Below are positions 53,666 through 63,425 of a stretch of DNA of 64,000 nt, in pieces (the first letter of the stretch is position 1; every line of letters begins with the position of its first letter). Below the pieces are notes generated by a model that saw only the letters and a list, made by a program, of their open reading frames with translations, was not told where the DNA came from and did no database searches. This DNA is from Candidatus Neomarinimicrobiota bacterium (lineage in GTDB: Bacteria; Fidelibacterota; JAANXI01). The position numbers and the translations under genes were made by a program. The stretch is taken from positions 372,001 to 436,000 of the forward strand of contig JAIPJS010000002.1 of assembly GCA_021734025.1 (NCBI GenBank), read 5' to 3'.

Positions 53666-55972
53666 TTAAGGGCCTTCACCATTTTGCAACTCTTCCCGTA
53701 CGGTGTCCGCTGCCTCGACCAGATGTTCCAGCGATGGCTTTATCTCGTCCCAGTTCCGGGTTTTCAGACCACAGTCCGGATTGATCCATATCTGGTCTTT
53801 GGAAAGCACGTTTAGCCCTTTTCGAATTAGTTCAGAGACTTCTTCGGTCTCCGGGATTCTCGGTGAATGGATGTCGTAGACGCCGGGACCGATTTCATTG
53901 GGATAATCGAAATCCTTGAAGACGTCCAGGAGTTCCATGCGGGAACGCGAGGACTCCACAGACAGCACGTCCGCATCCATCCGGGCGATGGCCTCCATAA
54001 TATCGTTGAACTCCGAATAGCACATATGCGTATGGATCTGGGTAGTATCCTTTACGCCGGAGCTGGCCAGTTTAAAGGCATCCACGCTCCAGTCCAGATA
54101 TTTTTCCCAGTCGCTCTGCCGGAGCGGTAATCCTTCCCTGAGTGCCGGCTCATCAATCTGAATTATCTCGATCCCTGCATTCTCCAGATCGTTTACCTCA
54201 TCCCGAATTGCCAGCGCAATCTGGTTACAGGTTTTCCACCGGGGCTGATCGTTCCGGACAAAGCTCCACTGGAGGATCGTTACCGGTCCGGTGACCATCC
54301 CCTTTACCGGCTTTTCAGTCAATGATTGCGCATATTCGGACCACTTGACGGTCATAGGTTCAGGGCGGGAGATATCTCCGTAGATTATCGGAGGACGCAC
54401 GCACCGGGAACCATAACTCTGCACCCAGCTGTTACTGGTGATCGCCACGCCTTCCATCTGTTCCCCAAAAAATTCCACCATGTCAGATCGCTCAAATTCG
54501 CCATGGACGAGTACGTCCATGCCGATGCCTTCCTGGAACCGGATGGCCTCTTTGATCTGTTCTTTCAGAAATGATTCGTATTCTTCCTTGCTGATTTCAT
54601 CGCGCTTGAACGCAGCTCGCATTTTCCGCACGTCTTTGGTCTGCGGCAGGGACCCGATACTCGTGGTAGGTAAATCCGGAAGATTCAGATGCTCCCGCTG
54701 CTGTTTCCGGCGTTCGGCAAATTCACTGTTTCTCTGGTACATCTCCGGTGTCACCGACTCCACCCGTTCCTTGACAGTAGGCCGATGGATCCGGTCGGAT
54801 TGATTCCGGCTGATAATCGCCTGCCTGTTGGTTTCCAGGGCTTCCTCTACTGCCTGCTCGCCGTCGTTAATCGCTGTAGCGAGCACGTCAATTTCCTGCA
54901 GTTTTTGTTTGGCGAAGGCCAACCAGGACGCCAGTTCCTCGTCCAGGGCCGTCTCCTGCTCCAGGTCAACCGGTACGTACAACAGCGAACTGGACGGCCC
55001 AATCATGATTCGCTCTTTTCCAAGCCGCTCAACCGCATTTTTCGCGATATCAAGTTGCTCACTGAGGTCCGCCTTCCAGACATTACGGCCATCAATTAAT
55101 CCCAGAGAAAGACTCATCGGATCCGGAATCCGGGTAAGAGCCTTCTCCAGCTGGTTCAGTCCCCTGGTAAGATCCAGATGCACCGCATCAACCGGCAATG
55201 CGAATGCCGTCTCCATATTTTCTTCCATGGAGCCAAAATAGGTGGCCAGCAGAATATTCAAATCGGTCGTAGCGGCGTCGAGGGCTGTATAGGACTTATG
55301 AAATGATTTTAGTGCCTCCTCATTGAGGTCTGTCACCAGGCAAGGTTCGTCAATTTGCACCCATTCCGCACCCTTCTCTTCCAGACGGTTCAGGATATAC
55401 GTGTAGACGGGAAGTAAATCGTCCAGCAACTCCAGCTGATTAAATTCTTTATTTTGAGTTTTGCCGAGCAACAAAAAGGACACCGGGCCCAAGATAACCG
55501 GACGGGTTTCTATGCCTAAATCTTTCGCCTCCAGGTATTCCTTCACAACCTTTGTGGAGGACAGTTGAAAATTTTGATTCCGTTTAAACTCCGGCACGAT
55601 ATAATGATAATTCGTATCAAACCACTTGGTCATTTCCATGGCTGAAACGTCTTTATCTTCGTCCTGAACACCGCGCGCCATCGCAAAGTAGGTATCGAGG
55701 TCGACAGTCCCGTCATCCCAGTCGTAGCGGTCCGGCACGGCTCCGACCATGGCAACGGTATCCAGCACGTGATCGTATAGCGATTGATCATTTGATGGAA
55801 TATGGTCGATTCCGGCCATTTGTTGCATTTGCCAGTGTTGTGTCCGCAGGTCGGAAGCGACTTTTCGAAGATCTGCGCCGCTTGTATTCCCCCGCCAGTA
55901 TCCCTCGAGCGCCCGTTTGAGTTCGCGGTTCGCTCCGATTCTCGGATACCCAAGATTCGATGCTATTGCCAT
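53666..55972 (-). CDS. metE: Cobalamin-independent methionine synthase
   Basis: A 768-residue enzyme moving the methyl of methyl-tetrahydropteroyl-glutamate to homocysteine. N-terminal barrel starts LGYPRIGANRELKRALEGYW. The C-terminal catalytic barrel has LPTTSIGSLPQT near 440, VHGEFERSDMVEFFGEQMEG, IQIDEPALREGLPLR, zinc ligands in IHTHMCYSEF and in INPDCGLKTR near the end. Full length. AGGGGGAA lies ahead of the ATG. Its position completes a methyl cycle next to betaine synthesis. No riboswitch is evident in the AT-rich 520-bp gap upstream (55973-56497), which holds only the groEL terminator. Confidence 0.95.
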   Translation of the reverse strand: MAIASNLGYPRIGANRELKRALEGYWRGNTSGADLRKVASDLRTQHWQMQQMAGIDHIPSNDQSLYDHVLDTVAMVGAVPDRYDWDDGTVDLDTYFAMARGVQDEDKDVSAMEMTKWFDTNYHYIVPEFKRNQNFQLSSTKVVKEYLEAKDLGIETRPVILGPVSFLLLGKTQNKEFNQLELLDDLLPVYTYILNRLEEKGAEWVQIDEPCLVTDLNEEALKSFHKSYTALDAATTDLNILLATYFGSMEENMETAFALPVDAVHLDLTRGLNQLEKALTRIPDPMSLSLGLIDGRNVWKADLSEQLDIAKNAVERLGKERIMIGPSSSLLYVPVDLEQETALDEELASWLAFAKQKLQEIDVLATAINDGEQAVEEALETNRQAIISRNQSDRIHRPTVKERVESVTPEMYQRNSEFAERRKQQREHLNLPDLPTTSIGSLPQTKDVRKMRAAFKRDEISKEEYESFLKEQIKEAIRFQEGIGMDVLVHGEFERSDMVEFFGEQMEGVAITSNSWVQSYGSRCVRPPIIYGDISRPEPMTVKWSEYAQSLTEKPVKGMVTGPVTILQWSFVRNDQPRWKTCNQIALAIRDEVNDLENAGIEIIQIDEPALREGLPLRQSDWEKYLDWSVDAFKLASSGVKDTTQIHTHMCYSEFNDIMEAIARMDADVLSVESSRSRMELLDVFKDFDYPNEIGPGVYDIHSPRIPETEEVSELIRKGLNVLSKDQIWINPDCGLKTRNWDEIKPSLEHLVEAADTVREELQNGEGP

Positions 55973-56439
55973 ATATATATTCCCCCTTTGTTATTCTGAG
56001 CCTATTCATTTATATCGCTGCCAATTTTTCAACTAATTCAAACGTAAAGGTAACGGCTCATATCATAATATCAACCAAGAATCAGAATATTTTTAAGTGA
56101 ATGAAAACTAAAGAAAACTTTTACTTTTTATACAGACTATAATAAAATATTTAATTAATATTCAACCTCTATATTCTAAAATATTTTAAGGTCTTTTGAA
56201 TATTATAGAAATATCCCAACAAGACGGCCGGAACCTGTTAGATAATTTGAATGACGAAACTGATCCCATTTTTATAACCAGAACAAAAACAGACAGTTAT
56301 TTTCATAAATATTTGGGGTGTGATTTTCAGGAATATCGTAACTAAAGTACTTCAATACTTTTGTAGAAACAGTTGTAATCCATCCCACCAACTAGAATTT
56401 ATTAAGTGGAGGAAGTACCGTCCTTCGGTGAGAGATAAA

Positions 56440-56470
56440 AAAAAGCGCCCCGATCAGTTCGGGGCGCTTT
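56440..56470 (-). terminator. Intrinsic terminator after groEL
   Basis: AAAAGCGCCCCG (56440-56451), loop ATCAGTT, CGGGGCGCTTT (56459-56469). On the minus strand the stem runs into eight T. Lies about 28 bp after the groEL stop. Confidence 0.9.
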
Positions 56471-56497
56471 GATTTTTGTGCGATGGTTGGTGCGGAT

Positions 56498-58186
<1,689 letters not shown>

Positions 58187-58220
58187 TTATCTTCAGATTA
58201 ATCTCTTCTGGCCTGCTTAG

Positions 58221-58505
58221 TTAAATAATTGCCAGAATATCGCTTTCACGCATAATCATATATTCCGCGCCATCCAACGTGATTTCTGTCCCGGAATATT
58301 TTCCATACAAAACATTGTCGCCCTCGCTGACCTCCAGCGGGATACTTTCACCGGCGTCCGATTTTTTCCCCGGTCCGACAGCAACAACTTCTCCCTTTTG
58401 CGGCTTTTCTTTCGCCGAATCCGGCACAATGATGCCACCTTCTGTCTTTTCTTCGGCTTCGGACGGTTTTACAACCACCCGATCTGCTAATGGTTTAATA
58501 TTCAT
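58221..58505 (-). CDS. groES: Co-chaperonin GroES
   Basis: A 94-residue Hsp10: [44 protein letters not shown], with the mobile loop ([11 protein letters not shown]) that docks on GroEL, and the closing [14 protein letters not shown]. First gene of the groESL operon, controlled by a CIRCE element. Confidence 0.97.
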   Translation of the reverse strand: MNIKPLADRVVVKPSEAEEKTEGGIIVPDSAKEKPQKGEVVAVGPGKKSDAGESIPLEVSEGDNVLYGKYSGTEITLDGAEYMIMRESDILAII

Positions 58506-58611
58506 ACACTCCTCCTTTTGAGTATCTCAGTTTGCTCAGGTTACATATTAAAAAGAAATAGATTATCCCGGTGTTTACTCGCCGGCTCTACAAATGTGGT
58601 TAATATGTTTG

Positions 58612-58638
58612 TTATCACTCTCATCAATTGAGTGCTAA
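58612..58638 (-). promoter_or_regulatory. CIRCE operator (HrcA) of groESL
   Basis: TTATCACTC-N9-GAGTGCTAA against the consensus TTAGCACTC-N9-GAGTGCTAA: one mismatch in 18, with exact 9-bp spacing. It lies just downstream of a TTGACA box (minus strand 58667-58662) and 107 bp ahead of groES, so it overlaps the transcription start. HrcA, encoded elsewhere, should repress this operon until heat or folding stress. Confidence 0.88.
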
Positions 58639-58639
58639 A

Positions 58640-58667
58640 ATTACTAATTAGAATCTGAACCTGTCAA
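58640..58667 (-). promoter_or_regulatory. groESL promoter
   Basis: Minus strand TTGACA (58667-58662), 18 bases, then TAATTT (58643-58638) as a weak -10, directly abutting the CIRCE element. The -35 box is perfect; the -10 assignment is less sure. Confidence 0.5.
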
Positions 58668-58754
58668 GCGGTATTTGGAGGAAAACAATAAAAAATGAAA
58701 GGAGGAGAGATAAATATATTTAAAACATCGGCGCAGACGCCATCGGACGGCAGT

Positions 58755-59111
58755 TTATTGTAAATCCGCGAGGACTGATTGGACGTCAGTAATTTGGAAC
58801 GGTTTATGGATGACATTGTCGATATTGTGTTCGGATAATTTTTCCTGGTCAATGGAATCACCCATGCCAGAAATGATTACGACTTCCGTTTCCGGAGTAT
58901 TGTCTTTGATGTGCTGCACAATGTCCCATCCGGAAATATCCGGGAGGGTTAGGTCGCAAAACACTACATCATATTTTCCGTTTTCAAGTGCTGCTTTGGC
59001 GGCTTTTCCATCGTTAGCAACCGCACTTGTATGATTGTCAAGCGATAAGATATCTTCTAGTAATGTACATATATTTTTGTTATCATCTACGATCAGTACC
59101 TGCAGTCCCAT
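58755..59111 (-). CDS. Single-domain response regulator (CheY-like)
   Basis: A 118-residue receiver domain: acidic pair VLIVDDN (9-10), phospho-acceptor Asp 53 in VFCDLTLPD, Ser/Thr in VVIISGMGD, and Lys in IHKPF. No output domain is attached, so it acts on a partner protein or in a phosphorelay. No kinase lies in the window. A GAGGAGG site precedes the ATG at rather long spacing (about 13). The target is unknown. Confidence 0.88.
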   Translation of the reverse strand: MGLQVLIVDDNKNICTLLEDILSLDNHTSAVANDGKAAKAALENGKYDVVFCDLTLPDISGWDIVQHIKDNTPETEVVIISGMGDSIDQEKLSEHNIDNVIHKPFQITDVQSVLADLQ

Positions 59112-59283
59112 TGCCGTATGAAGCCTCCTCGCTATCTACTCCATTGCTGTCACGCCCCACGCATCTCGTTTTATAATAGTAAAAAAAATAGACGAAACCT
59201 TATGGGCTCGCAAGCGAAATAATCTGACCGCCTTGCGTCCATCGTGAATATGCGGCCGCATAGAAAAAATTTCGAATCAATAA

Positions 59284-59312
59284 TTGCATCGTGCCGAATA
59301 GCGCTGTATATT
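59284..59312 (+). promoter_or_regulatory. Promoter of tRNA-Phe
   Basis: TTGCAT (59284-59289), 17 bases, TATATT (59307-59312), with the tRNA beginning 38 bp further on. The alternative Bacteroidota-type reading (TTG, 22 bases, TATTTTTG at 59309-59316) also exists here. Confidence 0.5.
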
Positions 59313-59350
59313 TTTGCGCTCTTTGAGAAAAAGACCCGAAATAAATTTGT

Positions 59351-59423
59351 GGCGCCTTAGCTCAGTCGGTAGAGCAGTGGACTGAAAATCCGCGTGTCCT
59401 TGGTTCGATTCCGAGAGGCGCCA
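59351..59423 (+). tRNA. tRNA-Phe (anticodon GAA)
   Basis: 73 nt folding into a full cloverleaf: acceptor GGCGCCT / AGGCGCC, D-stem GCTC/GAGC, anticodon stem GTGGA/TCCGC with loop CTGAAAA (anticodon GAA), T-stem CTTGG/CCGAG with loop TTCGATT, and discriminator A at 59423. The 3' CCA is not encoded. Confidence 0.97.
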
Positions 59424-59429
59424 CTCTGC

Positions 59430-59468
59430 AAAGCCCTGTGAGAACCTACTCACAGGGCTTTTATTTTT
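59430..59468 (+). terminator. Intrinsic terminator after tRNA-Phe
   Basis: AAGCCCTGTGAG (59431-59442), loop AACCTA, CTCACAGGGCTT (59449-59460), then TTATTTTT: a perfect 12-bp stem with a T-run, 8 nt after the tRNA. Confidence 0.92.
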
Positions 59469-59469
59469 A

Positions 59470-59824
59470 TAATAGGTTTCTGGTTGTTCCCTTAATCTCC
59501 TTTTATCATCTATCCGGGAACCTCAGTAATATTTTCAGATTTTAAATTTTCTTTCGTCCCAGGTCTTCAAAATTTTGGGCTATGATTTTTACGAACGCTT
59601 GACTGAGAAAGGAGGGAACTAATCCGGCAACAAACATCTTCACTGGTAGAAAATCCCCGGTCTACTATGGGTAGATTTTCACACTGAGCGCCTGTCGGTT
59701 CCCCGGGGGCCAGTGGTGTTCGGTATTGCCTGGAATATCGTCTAGTCCACACAGGAGTCAGCCTAAGCCAGTCGAAGAAAAGGCATGGAAGGCATCTTCA
59801 TTCCCGATATAACGGTCACGGGGA
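59470..59824. other. Gene-free stretch with possible RNA structure
   Basis: About 355 bp between the tRNA terminator and the subtilase end. Around 59645-59720 it holds a TAGAAAATC / GATTTTCAC inverted pair and GC-rich blocks (GGTTCCCCGGGGGCC). A 61-codon frame on the minus strand covers part of it but looks non-coding. No known RNA family was recognised; a degraded element or an unknown structured RNA are both possible. Confidence 0.3.
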
Positions 59825-61873
59825 TTATCTGGTTAGTACCATTTTTTTCGTTAACCGGCGATCACCGGTTTGAAGGCGGTAAAAGTAAACTCCGCTAGAC
59901 ACCTGCTCACCGCTGCGACTAGTACCATCCCACTGGACAGTATGGCTTCCGGATGATTGAGTCTCCTCCACAAGCGTTTGAATTGTAGTCCCCCGGATAT
60001 CAAAGACGGTAAGACTCACGCGGGCTTTTTCCGGCAACTGATAACTGATTGACGTTTCAGGATTGAATGGATTCGGATAATTGTCTCCCAAAGAAATCTG
60101 TTCCGGTCTCCTGGCGGGACCCGCAACAGTTCGTGTTGGGATGGTGCCGGTACTGATGATGAGCGAAAAGTTCTGGTCTCCCCCCGCGAGACTTCCTTTA
60201 TGATCAACGGTCACCGTATACTGAGTCGCCTCGGGATTCCGGATATTAACCTGTTCCACGTTATCTGTTGTATTATCGCCAGTGGTTGGTGCCTGAGAGG
60301 GCGATGAGGGATTCATAACATATGGAGCATATGCATTATCACCATCCGAAACCCTAAGATCCAGATCATTCACAAGTACGGATTGCGTCGGATCAACAGC
60401 CGGCTCGGGAGCATTTCCCCTGGGATCGGTCCAGACCAGTGTGGCAGTTAACGGTGCATCTCCCACGGATTGTACCGTCGTTGAATAGCTGCTTTCTAAT
60501 AATGAAAGAGTACTTTCGACAATTTGATGCCCGCTGTTTTCATTCAATATCACTTGTGCGGCGCTTCCGGTATTCAGTAGCCCCCAACCAAAACGATAAT
60601 CCGGGCCAGGCACCTCGTTCGGCTCATCCGCCGTATGGATAGCCAGCGCTTTCATTGTGGCCGAGCGGGGTGTCTCCCCGCTGTGTTCGTTTTGGTATAA
60701 CTGTTGTATAAGAGCCATGGATCCAGCGACGCTCGGTGTTGCCATTGATGTTCCGGAGGAGTAAGAATAACTCGTATCACTGGCAACATCCGTGGAATAG
60801 ACCTGAGTTCCATCAGCAACCAGGTCCGGCTTGATCCTCCCATCATCAGTTGGCCCCCAGGTGCTATAGGACGTCATGACCACATCTTCCGGACCGTGAT
60901 AACCGTCTTCCACGGTTCCGACCGATCCCACGGTCAACACATTTTTGGCGGTAGCCACCGGAAGGACGGAATCATAATCGCCGTCCGGGTTCCGGGTAGT
61001 GGTTGAGTCCTTCCGCCACCCGTCATCACCGGCATAGACCCAATAGGGTTCTCCCTCATTCTCCGGTCCGGATTGATACCTATCGTTTCCGGTCACCTTT
61101 ACGATAAGATAGTTCGGTGCATTCCTGGCAATCTCGTCCCACCGGCTGGCTTGCGGTGTGTAGAACCCGAACCGAAAATCTTCCTGTTCACTCACCGTGG
61201 TATCTCCGAACCAGGCCCACAGATCGTCATCGCGATAATCGTACCCCCAGCCAACCACCTGACCATAGGAATGATTGGAAATGATCAGTCCGTTGCTGGC
61301 CGCATCGGCCATTTCGCCGGCGTCTTCGTCCCATTTATAGACATCGAGAGCTGCTTCGTAACTCATCCCCCGTGCCAGAGAATCAATACCGGCAGCTGCC
61401 AATATCCCGGCGACGTGTGTGGCGTGTGAATTTACCGAACTCGCCGTATCCGCCTGGATTGCACGCCCGCCGAACTCGATGTGCGATGACAATACCTTTC
61501 CGGCGTCCCATTCACCAATGAGCATACTGTTGCCCGTCAGCCCCGAACCGATCCATCCGCCAGGCCAAACGTCATCGGTCGAGATCGAGGTCGCTGCGGT
61601 GAGTGCCTGGGTTGCCACGTAGACCGGCATTCCGGAATCGCTCAGTCGCATAATCTCAATGATCTTTCCGGTGGAGAGTCTTTTTCTGATCGGCCAGCCC
61701 CTGGATCGTGCTACAGCCCTGGCCTCTGCCCGCCGAGTCTCGGACAGATCCTCCCATCGCTGGGATAATTGTTGTAATTCGGCTGTATTCGTTACCTGTT
61801 GTCCGGCGATCGGCAGAGTTGCTAGCAGGGTAATACTCACAATCAATATTTTCTTTATCGAGGACTGGGGCAT
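59825..61873 (-). CDS. Secreted subtilisin-like serine protease (S8) with T9SS sorting domain
   Basis: A 682-residue protease from the ATG at 61873, chosen because GAGGG lies nine bases upstream and MPQSSIKKILIVSITLL gives a clean signal peptide; the frame is open 14 codons further. Catalytic triad: Asp in LIGEWDAGKV, His in SHATHVAGILAAAG, Ser in SSGTSMATPSVAGS. A beta-sandwich follows the catalytic domain. The final 80 residues are a type A sorting domain (NYPNPFNPETSISY ... LTKKMVLTR). It is a surface or released protease; the target is unknown. Confidence 0.93.
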   Translation of the reverse strand: MPQSSIKKILIVSITLLATLPIAGQQVTNTAELQQLSQRWEDLSETRRAEARAVARSRGWPIRKRLSTGKIIEIMRLSDSGMPVYVATQALTAATSISTDDVWPGGWIGSGLTGNSMLIGEWDAGKVLSSHIEFGGRAIQADTASSVNSHATHVAGILAAAGIDSLARGMSYEAALDVYKWDEDAGEMADAASNGLIISNHSYGQVVGWGYDYRDDDLWAWFGDTTVSEQEDFRFGFYTPQASRWDEIARNAPNYLIVKVTGNDRYQSGPENEGEPYWVYAGDDGWRKDSTTTRNPDGDYDSVLPVATAKNVLTVGSVGTVEDGYHGPEDVVMTSYSTWGPTDDGRIKPDLVADGTQVYSTDVASDTSYSYSSGTSMATPSVAGSMALIQQLYQNEHSGETPRSATMKALAIHTADEPNEVPGPDYRFGWGLLNTGSAAQVILNENSGHQIVESTLSLLESSYSTTVQSVGDAPLTATLVWTDPRGNAPEPAVDPTQSVLVNDLDLRVSDGDNAYAPYVMNPSSPSQAPTTGDNTTDNVEQVNIRNPEATQYTVTVDHKGSLAGGDQNFSLIISTGTIPTRTVAGPARRPEQISLGDNYPNPFNPETSISYQLPEKARVSLTVFDIRGTTIQTLVEETQSSGSHTVQWDGTSRSGEQVSSGVYFYRLQTGDRRLTKKMVLTR

Positions 61874-62096
61874 AAGATTGGGCCCTCTGTTTGTTGCTAA
61901 AATTCTCTCATTCAACGGGAAGCATAAATGTCAGGAACAGAATTCCAAATGATCGGTATCAACTGCCTGTTCAAAGACCATTGATTTTCCGGCGGTTCTG
62001 CCTTAATTATTCGACCAAATGTAACAAATGCATACCGTACCCATCCAAATGATAAAGTGACTGGGTTTCGAGTACACTAAAGAATCGAATGTCGGC

Positions 62097-62125
62097 TTGA
62101 CAATTAAGGGCCATCACATTATCAT
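62097..62125 (+). promoter_or_regulatory. Promoter of the primary sigma factor gene
   Basis: TTGACA (62097-62102), exactly 17 bases, TATCAT (62120-62125): 11 of 12 consensus bases. The start codon is 46 bp downstream with AGAAGGGGG ahead of it. Confidence 0.7.
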
Positions 62126-62171
62126 TATAGAATGCAAAGCAAAGAGGAATTATAGAAGGGGGTAATCGCCT

Positions 62172-63029
62172 ATGGCAAAAAAGGATTCGGGTGTCAGAGA
62201 TCGCACCAATCGATCTCTCAGTAAGTACCTGGAAGAAATTGGGCAATATGAACCACTGTCGCCCGAGGAAGAAATTGCAGTGGCCAAAAAGGTGAAGGAA
62301 GGCTCCCAGGAAGCGCTGGAAAAGCTTACCACCGCCAACCTGCGGTTTGTGGTGAGTGTGGCCAAAGATTATCAGGGACAGGGGCTTCCGCTGTCTGATC
62401 TGATTAACGAAGGCAACCTGGGCCTCATTAAAGCCGCCCATCGATTTGATGAAACTCGCGGATTCAAGTTTATATCGTATGCCGTTTGGTGGATTCGCCA
62501 GTCCATACTCCAGGCACTGGCTGAACACTCCCGGATTATCCGGCTGCCGCTGAACCGGGTTGGAAATATTACTAAGATTTCCAAGGCCTCGGAAAAATTG
62601 CAGCACGATCTCAAGCGGAAACCGCGGCCGGGTGAAATCGCCGACGAGCTGGACATGAAACCGGAAGAGGTCTCGGACGCTATCCAGATTTCCCGCCGGC
62701 ACTATTCGCTGGATAAACCGTTTCGCGACGGCGAGTCCAATTCGCTGATGGACGTGATTGAGGACAACGAGGGCGAAGAGCCCGATGAAGATCTGATGAG
62801 TGAATCCCTGAAGCAGGAAGTCATGGATGCGCTCGGCACGCTGAGCGAACGGGAACGCACCGTGCTGGAGATGTATTTTGGTATCGGTCGCGATTACGCG
62901 CTCACGCTCAACGAAATCGGTGATGAGTTCGGCTTGACCCGCGAACGGATTCGCCAGATAAAGGAAAAAGCCCTGCGACGGCTACGGCATAAATCCCGGA
63001 GCAAAGGTCTCCGTCAATACTTAGGATAA
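62172..63029 (+). CDS. rpoD: Primary (RpoD-type) RNA polymerase sigma factor
   Basis: A 285-residue sigma-70 protein without region 1.1 or the long non-conserved insert, the short form usual in the FCB group. Region 1.2 is SLSKYLEEIGQYEPLSPEEEI; region 2 has NLRFVVSVAKDYQGQGLPLSDLINEGNLGLIKAAHRFDETRGFKFISYAVWWIRQSI; region 3 KASEKLQHDLKRKPRPGEIADEL; region 4 has LGTLSERERTVLEMYFGIG and LTRERIRQIKEKALRRLRH. Region 2.3-2.4 is fully conserved, so it should be the main housekeeping factor. rpsU follows 40 bp downstream, probably co-transcribed. Confidence 0.93.
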   Translation: MAKKDSGVRDRTNRSLSKYLEEIGQYEPLSPEEEIAVAKKVKEGSQEALEKLTTANLRFVVSVAKDYQGQGLPLSDLINEGNLGLIKAAHRFDETRGFKFISYAVWWIRQSILQALAEHSRIIRLPLNRVGNITKISKASEKLQHDLKRKPRPGEIADELDMKPEEVSDAIQISRRHYSLDKPFRDGESNSLMDVIEDNEGEEPDEDLMSESLKQEVMDALGTLSERERTVLEMYFGIGRDYALTLNEIGDEFGLTRERIRQIKEKALRRLRHKSRSKGLRQYLG

Positions 63030-63069
63030 ACCAGCATCACAGCACACGCCTTTAGGAGGTGAACAGTAC

Positions 63070-63267
63070 ATGATCGAAGTTAACGTTCGTAAGGATGAAT
63101 CGCTCGAGCGCGCTATGCGCCGCTTCCAGAAGAAGTTTCAGAAGGCGGGCATCTTTAAGGAAATCAAGCAGCATTCCTACTATATGAAGCCCAGCGATGA
63201 GAAGCGGATGAAACGAGCGAAAGCCATCCGACGTCAGCGGCGTCGTTCACGCAGAAATAAGCGATAG
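63070..63267 (+). CDS. rpsU: Ribosomal protein S21 (bS21)
   Basis: A 65-residue, very basic protein (VRKDESLERAMRRFQKKFQKAGIFKEIK ... RRQRRRSRRNKR), normal for bS21. The leader carries AGGAGGTGA, a full match to the 16S anti-Shine-Dalgarno end. In Bacteroidota such strong sites ahead of rpsU are linked to control by bS21 itself; here neighbours also use good sites, so that link is only possible. Confidence 0.96.
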   Translation: MIEVNVRKDESLERAMRRFQKKFQKAGIFKEIKQHSYYMKPSDEKRMKRAKAIRRQRRRSRRNKR

Positions 63268-63304
63268 TCGACTGACGACTCGTTAATTTTCGCTGATTTC
63301 TATG

Positions 63305-63337
63305 AAAGCGTCCCGGCCCAGCCGGGGCGCTTTTTTT
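63305..63337 (+). terminator. Intrinsic terminator after rpsU
   Basis: AAAGCGTCCCGGC (63305-63317), loop CCA, GCCGGGGCGCTTT (63321-63333), continuing into a run of seven T. One T-G pair in a 13-bp stem. Confidence 0.92.
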
Positions 63338-63425
63338 ATGACATATAATTAGTGAGTATTCTCCGCTTGAAGTCCGATGAAACCGGGTTTCAGCGAGCGG
63401 ATACAGTTTTCGGCTTACACTTCGT

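Noticed and set aside
55973-56430. Possible cobalamin or SAM riboswitch ahead of metE
   Set aside because: The region is plain AT-rich sequence; none of the conserved riboswitch cores could be found by eye on the minus strand.
59567-59752. 61-codon minus-strand frame between tRNA-Phe and subtilase
   Set aside because: No ribosome site or recognisable family, and it lies over an RNA-like inverted repeat.
62007-62702. 231-codon minus-strand frame over the sigma factor gene and its upstream region
   Set aside because: Antisense to the primary sigma factor; no signal or family features.
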